In this document: piece after piece, positions 26,077 to 35,759 of the stretch
How the letters are laid out: every line of letters begins with the position of its first letter
How positions within the stretch are numbered: position 1 is the first letter of the stretch
Source: Holtiella tumoricola
GTDB lineage: Bacteria > Bacillota > Clostridia > Lachnospirales > Cellulosilyticaceae
Assembly (NCBI RefSeq): GCF_027857615.1
Contig: NZ_JAQIFT010000036.1
Span: 1-48,701 of the forward strand
Direction of reading: 5' to 3'
DNA length: 48,701 nucleotides
Position numbers and translations under genes: made by a program
The notes under the pieces: generated by a model
What the model saw: the letters and a program-made list of their open reading frames with translations, nothing else
Told to the model about the DNA's origin: nothing
Databases searched by the model: none

Positions 26077-28071
26077 ATGAAAAGAGGCAAAAAGCGGATA
26101 CGACTAGTGCTCACGATGCTAGTATGTGTAATGGTTATATCAACGGGAGTATGGGCAAGGGGAATCAACTACACTTCAGCATTTAATATTTTAATTATTA
26201 ATTCTTATCAGATTGGTCATCACTGGGAAGAATATGTCATGGAAGGTTTCAAGCAAGCTGCTAATGAATATGGGGAAAGTAATATCAATATAAAAATAGA
26301 GTATTTTGATTTTAGAAATAGGAACGATGAAGAATATGTTACGAGCTTCCTAGAACTAATTGAGAAAAAATATCCTCATGGTAGTGTAGATGCGATTTAT
26401 ACTATAGATGATGAAGCTTTTTCTGTTATTTCACCAGAAATAACTAATAGTAATAGTGAATTGTATCATGTCCCTTTATTTTTTAGTGGTGTAGATGCCA
26501 ATATTACTTTTACACAAGAAGAGGAACAGTACATAACAGGTATTTACCAAAGAGATGTGACACTAGAATGCTTTAATCTAATTTTGCAAATAGATGATAC
26601 GATTGATCAGATTAATATCATTACAGAAAGTTCAGGATTTGGAGATAACCTTATTGAAAAAGCAACCAATATTATTGAATCACATTTAGAAAATGAGATT
26701 GTACTCAATGTGATTCAAAGTGATTATATTGAAGATGTTGTTTTCCAACTACAAGCATTGCAGACGGCTACAAAAGATACAAAGGCTAATGAAATAATCC
26801 TTTTAGGTGGAGAGTTTCAAGATAAGGATACTGGGGTTTTTCTAGATCCTAAGGAATCTGTGGAAATTATGAAAAAATATTCCCCTTGGCCTATTTATAG
26901 TAATGATCCTACTTATCTTACAGCTGGTATTTTAGGAGGATGTATGGATATTGGGCAACTACAGGGAGAAGAAATATTTAATACAATGAAACGGGTGATA
27001 GAAGGAGAAACTATTGCAGCTATAGAAAGTAAATTTGCCCCCTCTCCAAAGTGGCTTTTAAAATATAATGCAATCTATGAGTATAATATTGATCTTAATA
27101 ATATACCTAGAAAATGTACCATTATAGATAAAAAGCCTTATCAATTCCTTTTGCCACGTTATATGAAGTCAATTTTTTGTGTTATAGGGGGCTTTATATT
27201 GCTTTTTATTTTCTTTTTAATAGCCTATTTAATTTATGCTTTTAAAGAAATTAGAAGACAAAAAAGAGAAGCACAGTTAGGTATAGAAAGAGAAAATATG
27301 CAAACAGACTTTTTGGTAAATATTAGCCATGAGTTAAGAACGCCTATCAATATTATACTAGCAGCTGTTAGTGTAATGAAGTTACAGTTAGATGAAACAG
27401 ATAAAAAATGGAGCAAAAAGCAGTTGGAAGAAAAACTTCATACCATTACACAAAATGCTTACCGTCTCTTAAAGTTGTCTAATAATATTATCGATATTTC
27501 AAAAATAGAATCAGGTAAACTCACTGTCAATATGCAAAATTATAATATTGTAGATATTGTAGAAGATATATTTAGTGAGACCATTGATTATGCCAGCAAG
27601 AAAGATATAAAAATGATTTTTGATACACATGAAGAAGAGATCATGATTACAGTGGACCGAGAGCTGATTCAACGTATTGTGCTGAATCTTTTATCTAATG
27701 CGATCAAATTCACACCTTCAGGTGGAACAATTTGTGCAACTGTCAAAAAAGAGAAAAAATATGTTGTTATAGAGGTAGAAGACACAGGTATGGGTATTCC
27801 AAAAGAACGACTAGAAACAATTTTTCATCGCTTTTATCAAGTGGATAATTCCTTGACACGCGTTAATGAGGGTAGTGGCATAGGATTATGTATTGTAAAG
27901 GAATTAGTTGCCTTACATGATGGGAAGATAGAAGTAACCAGTGAGCTAGGAAAAGGGACAAGCATTCAAGTGTTTTTACCAGACAGATATGATGCTAACC
28001 AGAAGGAGATGAGTTGTCAAACATGTCTTAATACCACTGTAAATACAGAAATGTCGGATGTCGTTAAGTAA
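26077..28071 (+). CDS. Orphan sensor histidine kinase with ABC-substrate-binding-like sensor
   Basis: 664 residues. Signal/anchor at about 9-27. The extracytoplasmic region (about 35-350) begins FNILIINSYQIGHHWEEYVMEGFKQA and contains IILLGGEFQDK and TAGILGG. This is the pattern of the ABC-transporter substrate-binding-like sensor (PF04392 type). TM2 is at about 367-390. HisKA His417 lies in ISHELRTPINI; HATPase has LNLLSNAIKF, DTGMGIP and GSGIGLCIVKEL. ATG 26077 is preferred (AAAGGGGA 11 nt upstream); a TTG at 26047 extends the frame. No response regulator is adjacent. The signal is probably a small organic ligand, by family analogy. Confidence 0.88.
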   Translation: MKRGKKRIRLVLTMLVCVMVISTGVWARGINYTSAFNILIINSYQIGHHWEEYVMEGFKQAANEYGESNINIKIEYFDFRNRNDEEYVTSFLELIEKKYPHGSVDAIYTIDDEAFSVISPEITNSNSELYHVPLFFSGVDANITFTQEEEQYITGIYQRDVTLECFNLILQIDDTIDQINIITESSGFGDNLIEKATNIIESHLENEIVLNVIQSDYIEDVVFQLQALQTATKDTKANEIILLGGEFQDKDTGVFLDPKESVEIMKKYSPWPIYSNDPTYLTAGILGGCMDIGQLQGEEIFNTMKRVIEGETIAAIESKFAPSPKWLLKYNAIYEYNIDLNNIPRKCTIIDKKPYQFLLPRYMKSIFCVIGGFILLFIFFLIAYLIYAFKEIRRQKREAQLGIERENMQTDFLVNISHELRTPINIILAAVSVMKLQLDETDKKWSKKQLEEKLHTITQNAYRLLKLSNNIIDISKIESGKLTVNMQNYNIVDIVEDIFSETIDYASKKDIKMIFDTHEEEIMITVDRELIQRIVLNLLSNAIKFTPSGGTICATVKKEKKYVVIEVEDTGMGIPKERLETIFHRFYQVDNSLTRVNEGSGIGLCIVKELVALHDGKIEVTSELGKGTSIQVFLPDRYDANQKEMSCQTCLNTTVNTEMSDVVK

Positions 28072-28090
28072 AGAGATATAATTTTTTGAG

Positions 28091-28130
28091 AAAATGCCAA
28101 CCCTAATCAAATTAAGGTTGGCATTTTATT
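28091..28130. terminator. Terminator after the orphan kinase
   Basis: AAAATGCCAACC (28091) pairs with GGTTGGCATTTT (28116-28127), followed by ATTTTG. Confidence 0.88.
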
Positions 28131-28214
28131 TTGCTAATAGATGTTTAAACAAAAAATTAACTTAGTTTTTATATTAATTTTACGAATAAGAGATAAAATA
28201 CTATTAGAGATATG

Positions 28215-28243
28215 TGAGAAACAATGGAAAAATGTGTTATAAT
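28215..28243 (+). promoter_or_regulatory. Promoter of the TIM-barrel gene
   Basis: Extended -10 TGTTATAAT (28235-28243) with a poor -35 TGAGAA at 28215, spacer 17. The 80-nt leader contains a short TTAAGG/CCTTTAA stem. Confidence 0.55.
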
Positions 28244-28326
28244 AGGATATATTTTAAGGAGTGACTGCCTTTAATTTGATGCGATAGAATCTATGACAAT
28301 ATTTTTACTTGAAAAGGAGACGCGCC

Positions 28327-29046
28327 ATGGAAAACAAAAAAATACCTAGTAAATATGTACCTGAAGTCACAAGCAATCTTAGAAAAAACTTTGTAAAAGT
28401 ACCTGAAGAAATAGCAGATTGTAGCGGTATTCGTATATTTGGTAAGCGTATTAAGTCCTTCATCTTTACAACAGATGTTGCAATTATAAAAAATACAAAT
28501 GCAGATGCAGTTATTGCCGTGTATCCTTTTACACCACATCCAGCGATTACGCAAGCTATTTTATCTGTTTCAGATATACCTGTTATATGTGGTGTAGGTG
28601 GTGGATTAACACATGGAACCAGGTCTGCTAATATTGCACTACACGCGGAGTTTCAAGGTGCAATAGGTGTGGTATTAAATGCACCAGCCCCTAATGAAAC
28701 CATCCAACATGTAAAAGAGCAAATAGACATTCCTGTTATAATAACCGTAGTAAGTGAACTTACGGATATAGGAGAAAAACTTGAAGCAGGCGCTGATATT
28801 ATTAATGTAAGTGGAGGTGCGGCTACTGTACGTATCGTAGAAAAAATACGTAAAGAATATCCAGATATTCCTATTATTGCGACAGGTGGTCCGAATAAAG
28901 AAAGTATCTTGCAAACTATTCGCGCAGGTGCAAACTGTATTACATATACGCCACCTACTAACAGCGAACTCTTTAAAGAGAAGATGAAATTATATAGAGA
29001 GCTTGAAAATGATAAGTTTTACGGAGAAAATGAAAATAAAGAATAA
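28327..29046 (+). CDS. TIM-barrel protein of ThiG/NanE-like fold, function unknown
   Basis: 239 residues. The repeating strand ends of a (beta/alpha)8 barrel are visible: AVIAVYPF, PVICGVGGG, AIGVVLNAP, PVIITVVS, ADIINVSGG, PIIATGGPN, ANCITYTPP. The GADIINVSGG and IIATGGPN phosphate-binding-type loops recall thiazole synthase and ManNAc-6-P epimerase relatives, but no catalytic signature settles it. Start ATG 28327 after AAAGGAG (8-nt spacing); the in-frame ATG at 28309 lies before that site. Monocistronic with its own promoter and terminator. I do not name the reaction. Confidence 0.7.
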   Translation: MENKKIPSKYVPEVTSNLRKNFVKVPEEIADCSGIRIFGKRIKSFIFTTDVAIIKNTNADAVIAVYPFTPHPAITQAILSVSDIPVICGVGGGLTHGTRSANIALHAEFQGAIGVVLNAPAPNETIQHVKEQIDIPVIITVVSELTDIGEKLEAGADIINVSGGAATVRIVEKIRKEYPDIPIIATGGPNKESILQTIRAGANCITYTPPTNSELFKEKMKLYRELENDKFYGENENKE

Positions 29047-29060
29047 ATAAAGTAATGCTA

Positions 29061-29107
29061 AGGTGCATGAATTACAGACGATCTTGTAATCCATGCATCT
29101 TTTTTTA
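29061..29107 (+). terminator. Terminator after the TIM-barrel gene
   Basis: GGTGCATGAATTACA (29062) pairs with TGTAATCCATGCATC (29085) through two wobbles, then TTTTTTT. Confidence 0.9.
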
Positions 29108-29171
29108 TAGGAACTTAAAAGAGAGTATGCAGTTTTAGAAGAGATAACGTCAGAATATAATGATGGCTAGG

Positions 29172-29200
29172 TTGTAAGCCGATAGAAACAATGCTATGCT
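29172..29200 (+). promoter_or_regulatory. Promoter of the TetR regulator gene
   Basis: -35 TTGTAA (29172-29177), 17-base spacer, -10 TATGCT (29195-29200), 39 nt before the start codon. Confidence 0.6.
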
Positions 29201-29238
29201 AAAAATAACTATTCATTTTTGTAAGGGGAGAAAACAAA

Positions 29239-29802
29239 ATGAAGCAAAGTGCTAAGAATGTAATCATTAAGTCGTATAAAGAGTTATTAAACAAAAAATC
29301 TATTGATAAGCTGACGGTAAAAGAACTTTGTGAATACTGTGGTGTGAACAGGCAAACCTTTTATAATCATTTTACAGATATTATGGATATCTTTAAGTTC
29401 ATTTTCTTTGAAGAACTTTCTGTAGAAATTGCTCAAAATAGAACTTTTGAAACCTGGAGTGCCGGTTTTCTAACAACCATGTATTATTTAAAGAGAAATT
29501 CTAAGATGATTTTACATGTTTATCATTCTTCTTATTGGCCAGAAGCAAGTACATATATTAGAAATCTTTCAAGAGCACTTTTAGAAGAAGTTGTAGACGA
29601 GTGTGAGAAAAAGTTAAATGTAACATTACAAGAGGCGGATCGAAGCTTTATTGTCAATTTTTATATTCATGTCTTTAATGGGCTCATGATTGATTGGGTC
29701 AGCGAAGGGATGAAAGAAGAACCAGAAAAGATGCTAGAAAGACTACTCATCATGATTACAGGGAGTATTCCAAGATCAGTAGATGCATTTATAAAAAAAT
29801 AG
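29239..29802 (+). CDS. TetR/AcrR-family transcriptional regulator
   Basis: 187 residues. The N-terminal HTH (about 8-55) has LTVKELCEYCGVNRQTFYNHFTDI, the TetR recognition helix. The C-terminal ligand domain carries FIVNFYIHVFNGLMIDWVSEGM, resembling the DhaS-type (TetR_C_8) group. AAGGGGAG precedes the ATG. It stands directly before the hyp/cbi genes, on the same strand but behind a terminator, so it could control that operon; this is positional inference. Confidence 0.88.
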   Translation: MKQSAKNVIIKSYKELLNKKSIDKLTVKELCEYCGVNRQTFYNHFTDIMDIFKFIFFEELSVEIAQNRTFETWSAGFLTTMYYLKRNSKMILHVYHSSYWPEASTYIRNLSRALLEEVVDECEKKLNVTLQEADRSFIVNFYIHVFNGLMIDWVSEGMKEEPEKMLERLLIMITGSIPRSVDAFIKK

Positions 29803-29813
29803 AAGAGTAAAAG

Positions 29814-29850
29814 AAAAGGAAAGTGTTCAAAGTCGACACTTTCCTTTTTC
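29814..29850. terminator. Terminator after the TetR gene
   Basis: AAAAGGAAAGTGT (29814) pairs with ACACTTTCCTTTT (29836-29848), loop of 9, ends TTTTTC. Confidence 0.88.
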
Positions 29851-29868
29851 TGTCTATTGTGTATTAGT

Positions 29869-29897
29869 TTGAATAAAAAGTAAAATTAGAGTATAAA
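29869..29897 (+). promoter_or_regulatory. Promoter of the DUF5692-hyp-cbi operon
   Basis: -35 TTGAAT (29869-29874), 17-base spacer, -10 TATAAA (29892-29897). No further convincing promoter is seen before the cluster ends near 37.3 kb. Confidence 0.65.
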
Positions 29898-29931
29898 GTA
29901 TGTTGCTTTTTTAACAATTGGAGGTGTAGTG

Positions 29932-30912
29932 ATGTTCGTTTTTAACTATGAACAGGGTGCAACAAGTTTAGGTGTTTGGGGAGTTTGGCTAATTGTCTTT
30001 TTAATGCTATTTGGCCTAAATGAGCTGACGCGTCGGAACAAATATATAGGTTTTTGTAGTTTTGTCGTTCTACCTATTATCCTTTCAATCCTTTGGTTCA
30101 CTGTATTAAGTGATACAACCTATACAGATTGGTTTCATTTAGCAAAGGTTTATTCTGCTACAGCTGGGTGTATCGGGTTTTGGTGTATTAGACATGTGAA
30201 ATGGAAAAGTAAAGTATCAGGGCTTGAGTGTCGTCTAGCAGATAAAAAGTGGATATTATGTTTTCCACCACTTATTTTAGCAATTAATATTATGGAGGCT
30301 GTTGTACGTGACCTTCAAGTAGGGATGCAATATGCAGGGGGCGGCTATTTAGCTGATGAAGCCATGTATGTGTTAGGTGGACCTTGGAACTATATGAATG
30401 CACTTGCAGGCATATTAAACATTATTACCATTACAGGTTGGTTTGGCATTTGCATTAGAAAAGCATCTAGTAAGGATAAGAGCCAAGATATGCTATGGCC
30501 AGATATGTTATGGTTCTGGATTATCGCTTATGATCTATGGAACTTTGCTTATACATATAACTGTCTCCCAGGTCATGCTTGGTACTGTGGTTTTGCACTC
30601 TTATTAGCACCAACAGTATGTGCATTTACAGTAGGCAAAGGGGCTTGGCTTCAACATCGTGCACATACGTTAGCCTTATGGTGTATGTTTGCACAGACTT
30701 TCCCAGCATTTATTGATCAAGGTAAGTTTGCGGTTGCTTCATCTTATAATGAAACACCACTCTTTGTATTTAGTTTGGCTGCTTTAGTTGCCAATGTGCT
30801 TGTACTGATTTATATGATTAATAAATCTATTAAGAGAAAGAAAAGCCCATATCGTAATGAGCTTTATGTAGATTTAAAGGGCTATCAAGACGTTAAATCA
30901 CTTTCAAATTAA
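29932..30912 (+). CDS. DUF5692-like multi-pass membrane protein
   Basis: 326 residues with about eight hydrophobic helices. Conserved-looking blocks are FPPLILAINIMEAVVRD, GGPWNYMNALAGILNIITITGW, MLWPDMLWFWIIAYDLWNFAYTYNC, HAWYCGFALLLAPT and GAWLQHRAHTLALW. I recognise these as the DUF5692 family. No function is established to my knowledge. ATG 29932 is taken after GGAGGTG, with a GTG 3 nt earlier. hypB follows after 27 nt, so it is co-transcribed with nickel-maturation genes; a role in metal or redox membrane chemistry is only inference. Confidence 0.8.
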   Translation: MFVFNYEQGATSLGVWGVWLIVFLMLFGLNELTRRNKYIGFCSFVVLPIILSILWFTVLSDTTYTDWFHLAKVYSATAGCIGFWCIRHVKWKSKVSGLECRLADKKWILCFPPLILAINIMEAVVRDLQVGMQYAGGGYLADEAMYVLGGPWNYMNALAGILNIITITGWFGICIRKASSKDKSQDMLWPDMLWFWIIAYDLWNFAYTYNCLPGHAWYCGFALLLAPTVCAFTVGKGAWLQHRAHTLALWCMFAQTFPAFIDQGKFAVASSYNETPLFVFSLAALVANVLVLIYMINKSIKRKKSPYRNELYVDLKGYQDVKSLSN

Positions 30913-30939
30913 AAGTCAAAAGAGAAAGAGGAGATAAAG

Positions 30940-31611
30940 ATGGAATCATTTAAAATCATGGAAATTAAACAAAGTATTTTTGAGGACAATGACCAACAAG
31001 CAAACCAACTTAGAGAAGGTTTAAAAGCAGAAAAAACTTTTCTACTTAATTTAATGTCTTCACCAGGAGCAGGCAAGACAACAACGCTTGTTAAAACCTT
31101 AGAAATCTTAAAAAATGAAATGGGTTTAGGGATTTTAGAAGCAGATATTGATTCAGATGTGGATGCACATTCTATATCTAAAACAGGCGTAAAGGTGATT
31201 CAATTACATACAGGAGGCATGTGCCATTTAGATGCAGATATGACAAAACAAGGACTTTTAGGACTTGGAACAGAGGATGTAGATTGTGCAATCTTAGAAA
31301 ATGTAGGGAACTTAGTATGCCCAGCAGAGTTTGACACAGGTGCTTCTAAAAATGCAATGATTTTGAGCGTACCTGAAGGGGATGATAAACCCTTAAAATA
31401 TCCATTAATGTTCTCTATTGTAGATGTATTATTGATAAACAAAATAGATGTACTCCCTTATTTTGATTTTGATATTGAGGCTGTAAAGGAACGTGTAAAG
31501 AAATTAAATCCTAATATTCGGGTGATTCCAATCTCTGCAAGAACAGGTGAAGGGATTGAGGAGTGGGCCAACTGGCTGCGTACGCAAGTGAAGCTATGGA
31601 ATGAAAAATAG
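30940..31611 (+). CDS. hypB: Hydrogenase/nickel-maturation GTPase HypB
   Basis: GTPase that, with HypA, delivers nickel to metalloenzymes. P-loop SSPGAGKTT at about 40-48; EADIDSDVDAH; the metal site around LHTGGMCHLDA (Cys-His); NVGNLVCPAEFDTG (Cys); NKIDVLPYFDFD as the G4 element. No N-terminal His-rich nickel store, so it is the short form (223 residues). AAGAGGAG precedes the ATG. It is separated from hypA by a 2.7-kb oxidoreductase gene, which is unusual. Confidence 0.95.
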   Translation: MESFKIMEIKQSIFEDNDQQANQLREGLKAEKTFLLNLMSSPGAGKTTTLVKTLEILKNEMGLGILEADIDSDVDAHSISKTGVKVIQLHTGGMCHLDADMTKQGLLGLGTEDVDCAILENVGNLVCPAEFDTGASKNAMILSVPEGDDKPLKYPLMFSIVDVLLINKIDVLPYFDFDIEAVKERVKKLNPNIRVIPISARTGEGIEEWANWLRTQVKLWNEK

Positions 31612-31645
31612 TTAATCATAGGATTTTAATTAAGGAGGGGTAGGG

Positions 31646-34333
31646 ATGGTAAAGAAAAAGGTATTAGAACTTGCCAATAAAATTGGAGCAGGGATTACTG
31701 CAGGACTTATCAAGGTTAAGCCAACAGATCCAGAGTACAAAATTTTAGAGCCTGTAGTGACTGATGAAATGGCAGAAGTGGCATTGCATTTAGAAATTCG
31801 TAAACCTAAGAGGTTAGAGGAAGTTGTAGCTAAATGTAAAAGGCCAGCAGATGAGGTTGAGAAGATTTTACTACAACTAGCAGAAGATGGCGTGATTAAA
31901 GTTGAAAAAGAAGAGGGCGTAGATACCTATTTTCTTGAACTCTTTGTTCCAGGTGTTATGGAATATATGGTTGCAAATAGAAAAAATGTTGAGAAGTACC
32001 CTATTATTGCAGAATGCTTCGAAGAGTATACGAGGAAATTAGGGCCATTAGTAGCAGGTAATCTTCCAGTAGGTATGGGTGTTATGCGTGTTATCCCTAT
32101 TGAAAGTGCCATTGAAGGGGACACAAGACGTGCTTCTTACGAAGAGATTAGCTATTTACTTCATAAACATGATAAATTCTCTGTAGCAGACTGTGCGTGT
32201 CGTACGTCTATGCGTGTTAAAGGAGAAGGATGTGGCCATACCGTTGAAGAAATGTGTATTCAGCTTGGTCCAGCAGCTGAATATTATGTACGTACAGGTA
32301 AAGGAAGGGAGATTACAAGAGAGGAAGCCATTGCTATTTGTGAGCAAGCTGAAAAGGAAGGCTTAATGCATCAAATACCTAACTTATCAGGGCCAGGCGA
32401 AGCACTAGCCATTTGTAACTGCTGTGGATGTTCATGTTTTGGACTTAGAAATACCAATCTTTTTAGAAATCCTGATTTTTCTAGGTCCAATTATGTGGTG
32501 CAAGTAGATCGAGATAAATGTGTTGCTTGTGGGGCATGTGTAGAGAACTGTCCTGCCAATGCACTGACATTAGGCGAAAATTTATGTACCAAGAAGCCGG
32601 TAGCACCTCCTAAAGAAAAAGAAACACCTTATGATACTAAGTGGGGAGAAGATAAGTGGAATCCGGATTATCGCCATCGCCAAATGGTAGATGAAGTGGG
32701 CACCAGTCCTTGTAAGTCGAACTGTCCCGCACATATAGCTGTTCAAGGTTATATTAAGATGGCCTCACAAGGCAGATATAAAGAAGCTCTTGAGTTAATC
32801 AAGAAGGAGAATCCACTTCCAGCTATATGTGGACGTATATGCCCAAGAAAATGTGAATCAGCATGTACAAGGGGAGATATTGATGAACCTCTTGCAGTTG
32901 ATGAAATCAAGAAGTTTATTGCAGAACAAGACTTAAAGGCAGAGCATCGGTTTGTACCAGAGAAGATGAAAATAAGAACAGAAAAAGTAGCTGTTATTGG
33001 TGCTGGTCCAGCTGGCCTTTCTTGTGCATACTTCTTAGCTGTACAGGGCTATCAAGTAACAGTGTTTGAAAAAGAAAAGAAATTAGGCGGCATGCTCACA
33101 CTAGGCATACCATCCTTTAGATTAGAAAAAAATGTTGTAGAGGCAGAAATCGATGTACTAAGAGAATTAGGTGTTGAATTTAAAACAGGTATTGAAATAG
33201 GTAAGGATATTACTTTATCTCATCTTAGAAATGTTGGTTATAAGGCATTTTATATTGCAACAGGCGCATGTGCAGGTAGAAAATTAGGTATTGAAGGTGA
33301 AGAAGCTTCTGGTGTGCAAACAGGTGTAGATTTCCTTAAAGCAGTCAGCTTAGAAGAAGATGTGAAGCTTGAAGGGGAAGTCGTAGTAATAGGTGGCGGT
33401 AACGTTGCAATCGATGTGGCACGAACAGCCCAGCGTATGGGTGCTGGTACAGTTGAAATGTATTGTCTAGAAAAACGTGAAGAGATGCCAGCCCTTGATG
33501 AAGAAATAGATGAAGCCTTAGCTGAGGATATTGTTATCTATAATGCTTGGGGACCTAAACGAATTTTAGTAGAAGAGGGGCGCGTTGTAGGTATAGAGTT
33601 GAAACGATGCTTATCTACCCTTGATGCAACAGGAAGATTTAATCCAAAGTATGATGAAAAAGAAATCAAGGTTGTTAAAGCGAACCATATACTTGTGTCA
33701 GTAGGTCAAAGTATGGCATGGGGAGAACTGTTAAAAGGATCTAAGATGGTATTAAATCCGAACAAAACCCTTAAATCCGATCCACTTACCTTCCAAACAA
33801 GTGAAGGTGACGTCTTTGCAGGTGGCGATGCTGTAACGGGACCAAGATTTGCAATAGATGCCATTGCACTTGGAAAACAAGGTGCTATTTCTATCCAGCG
33901 CTATTTGCAAGGAGATAATATTGCAATCGGTCGCGAGCGTGAATATCATGAACTTGATAAAGAAAATGTAAACTTTAAGAGCTATGACCGTGTGCCAAGA
34001 CAACATGCAAGTCATGTTTCAGGTAGCCAGTCTAAAGAAACCTTTAAAGATTTACGTAAAACTTTCACCGAAGAACAAGTGAAAAAGGAAACAGAGCGTT
34101 GCCTAGGTTGTGGTGCAGTTGTTGCCGACCACTATCAATGTGTAGGATGCGGTATATGTACTACAAAATGTAAGTTTGATGCCATTTCATTGGTAAGAAA
34201 ATATGATAGTTCGGGCTTACCACTAGATGAAATGAAACCAGCAGTGATCAAACATGCGATTAAACGCCAAGGTAGAATTATAAGTAAAAAGGTTAAATCT
34301 GTTTTTGTGAAAAAAGATAATCAGGATAAATAG
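31646..34333 (+). CDS. Large Fe-S/FAD oxidoreductase (GltD-like) with N-terminal winged-helix-like and ferredoxin modules
   Basis: 895 residues. The N-terminal part (1-110) looks like a winged helix, then a Cys-rich region (CACRTSMR, GEGCGH, CNCCGCSCFG). A 4Fe-4S motif CVACGACVENCP lies at about 292-303. The glutamate-synthase small-subunit fold follows: SNCPAHIAVQGY, CGRICPRKCESACTR, FAD loop GAGPAGLSCAYF at about 452, NAD(P) loop GGGNVAIDVARTAQRMG at about 586, GGDAVTGP. The C-terminal ferredoxin-like pair is CLGCGAVVADHYQCVGCGICTTKC. It could pass electrons between NAD(P)H and a partner, as in NfnB/SudB-type enzymes. AAGGAGGGG precedes the ATG. It sits between hypB and hypA. Confidence 0.88.
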   Translation: MVKKKVLELANKIGAGITAGLIKVKPTDPEYKILEPVVTDEMAEVALHLEIRKPKRLEEVVAKCKRPADEVEKILLQLAEDGVIKVEKEEGVDTYFLELFVPGVMEYMVANRKNVEKYPIIAECFEEYTRKLGPLVAGNLPVGMGVMRVIPIESAIEGDTRRASYEEISYLLHKHDKFSVADCACRTSMRVKGEGCGHTVEEMCIQLGPAAEYYVRTGKGREITREEAIAICEQAEKEGLMHQIPNLSGPGEALAICNCCGCSCFGLRNTNLFRNPDFSRSNYVVQVDRDKCVACGACVENCPANALTLGENLCTKKPVAPPKEKETPYDTKWGEDKWNPDYRHRQMVDEVGTSPCKSNCPAHIAVQGYIKMASQGRYKEALELIKKENPLPAICGRICPRKCESACTRGDIDEPLAVDEIKKFIAEQDLKAEHRFVPEKMKIRTEKVAVIGAGPAGLSCAYFLAVQGYQVTVFEKEKKLGGMLTLGIPSFRLEKNVVEAEIDVLRELGVEFKTGIEIGKDITLSHLRNVGYKAFYIATGACAGRKLGIEGEEASGVQTGVDFLKAVSLEEDVKLEGEVVVIGGGNVAIDVARTAQRMGAGTVEMYCLEKREEMPALDEEIDEALAEDIVIYNAWGPKRILVEEGRVVGIELKRCLSTLDATGRFNPKYDEKEIKVVKANHILVSVGQSMAWGELLKGSKMVLNPNKTLKSDPLTFQTSEGDVFAGGDAVTGPRFAIDAIALGKQGAISIQRYLQGDNIAIGREREYHELDKENVNFKSYDRVPRQHASHVSGSQSKETFKDLRKTFTEEQVKKETERCLGCGAVVADHYQCVGCGICTTKCKFDAISLVRKYDSSGLPLDEMKPAVIKHAIKRQGRIISKKVKSVFVKKDNQDK

Positions 34334-34366
34334 TTCTATGAACCTACTTAAAAGAGGTGAATCAAT

Positions 34367-34708
34367 GTGCATGAAATAGGCATTATGATTGAGATCGTTA
34401 AGACAGTAGAAAAGTTTGCACATCAAAATCATTTAAAACAAATGGATACGCTAGTATTACAAATAGGAGAGCTTTCTTCTACCATTCCTAGATATATTGA
34501 GGCATGCTATCCTATGGCAGTTGAAGGCACGTTACTTCAGGATACAACTTTGAAGATAGAGGTTATACCAGGAAATGGTCTTTGTAGAACATGTCATAAA
34601 GTATTTAATTTGCTTGAGCATGCAAGGATCTGTCCAGAATGCGGTAGTCAACAATGGGAACTGTTATCTGGAAAAGAATTTATGATTAAAGAGATAATCG
34701 CTTGTTAA
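34367..34708 (+). CDS. hypA: Nickel-insertion chaperone HypA
   Basis: 113 residues, full HypA. MHEIGIM opens the protein: the His and Glu after the start Met are the nickel ligands. The zinc site is CRTCHKVF...CPECGS (CxxC pairs). The start is GTG at 34367, set by AAAGAGGTGA; the ATG two bases earlier hits a stop at once. Partner of HypB, located 33 nt after the oxidoreductase. Confidence 0.95.
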   Translation: MHEIGIMIEIVKTVEKFAHQNHLKQMDTLVLQIGELSSTIPRYIEACYPMAVEGTLLQDTTLKIEVIPGNGLCRTCHKVFNLLEHARICPECGSQQWELLSGKEFMIKEIIAC

Positions 34709-34761
34709 AGGCTAAAGTTAGGTGAGATAAGAGAAAAGAAAGACTAGGGGAGGGATAAAAA

Positions 34762-35759
34762 ATGCATATGGCAGATGCGCTGGTATCAACGGCAGTAGCA
34801 GGAACGATGTATGCTTGTACAGCAGGGGTTGCAATACACTCTGTTAGAACCATTGATAGAGAACAGGACACTAAAAAAATACCTATAATGGGCGTAATGG
34901 GGGCTTTTGTATTTGCAGCCCAGATGATTAACTTTTCCATTCCAGGAACAGGTTCGAGTGGACATTTATCAGGAGCAATGATGTTGACCATCTTATTAGG
35001 ACCTCAGGGGGCTTTTTAACCCTATTAGGTGTATTGCTCATTCAAGCACTTTTGTTTGCAGATGGAGGCCTCTTAGTATTAGGAGCAAATGTCTGGAATA
35101 TGGCTTTTTATGGTTGTTTCTTAGGCTATTATTGCATATGGAAACCGATCATGAAAGGAGGTGTAACCCGTAAGAAAATATGGATAGGTTCTTTGCTTGG
35201 CTCAGTGATTGCCTTACAGCTAGGGGCTTTTAGTGTAACGGTGATGACCACACTTTCAGGTATTACGTCTCTTCCTTTTACTGCATTTGTTACAGCCATG
35301 CAACCTATTCATCTTGCTATTGGTTTAGTTGAGGGTGTCATTACAGGGGCTATCATTTCTTTCGTTTATGAGGTAAGACCAGAACTTATAAAAGGTGCTT
35401 CACTAGAGAGCAAAAGCAACCTGTTTTCTTTTAAGAAAACTCTGATTATCTTTGGTATTGCAGCACTTTTTATAGGTGGTATCCTTTCATATGCGGCTTC
35501 TTCACATCCAGATGGACTAGAATGGTCCATTGAACAACTTACAGGAGAAACAGAACTCTTAGAGCAAGAGGGAGGGTTACATGGAATAAGTGGTCGTATA
35601 CAAGAGAAATGTTCTATATTGCCAGACTATGGATTTAAAAATAGTGAAAGTGTAGCAGGAACCTCTTTTGCAGGCATTAGTGGTGCGGTTATGGTCTTAC
35701 TTATTTGTGGTGGAACCTGTCATGTCATTACAAGACGAAAAGGAAAAATCAATGAGTAA
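34762..35759 (+). pseudogene. cbiM: CbiM(N)-type cobalt/nickel ECF transporter component, one-base frameshift
   Basis: The frame opens MHMADALVSTAVAGTMYACTAGVAI, the CbiM metal-binding start (Met-His at the N-terminus), and runs to GPQGAF-stop at 35019. The continuation LTLLGVLLIQALLFADGGLLVLGANVWNMAFYG is in the -1 frame. One extra T in the T5 run near 35016-35020 would join them into about 332 residues, a CbiM-CbiN fusion with the PDGLE segment at the end. It could be a read error, a true mutation, or slippage at GCT-TTT-TAA. The last 8 nt overlap cbiQ. With hypA/hypB next door the metal is more probably nickel (NikM). Confidence 0.8.

Noticed and set aside
34365..34367. ATG start for hypA
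   Set aside because: The ATG at 34365 is out of frame and hits a stop after four codons; GTG 34367 gives the conserved MHE start.
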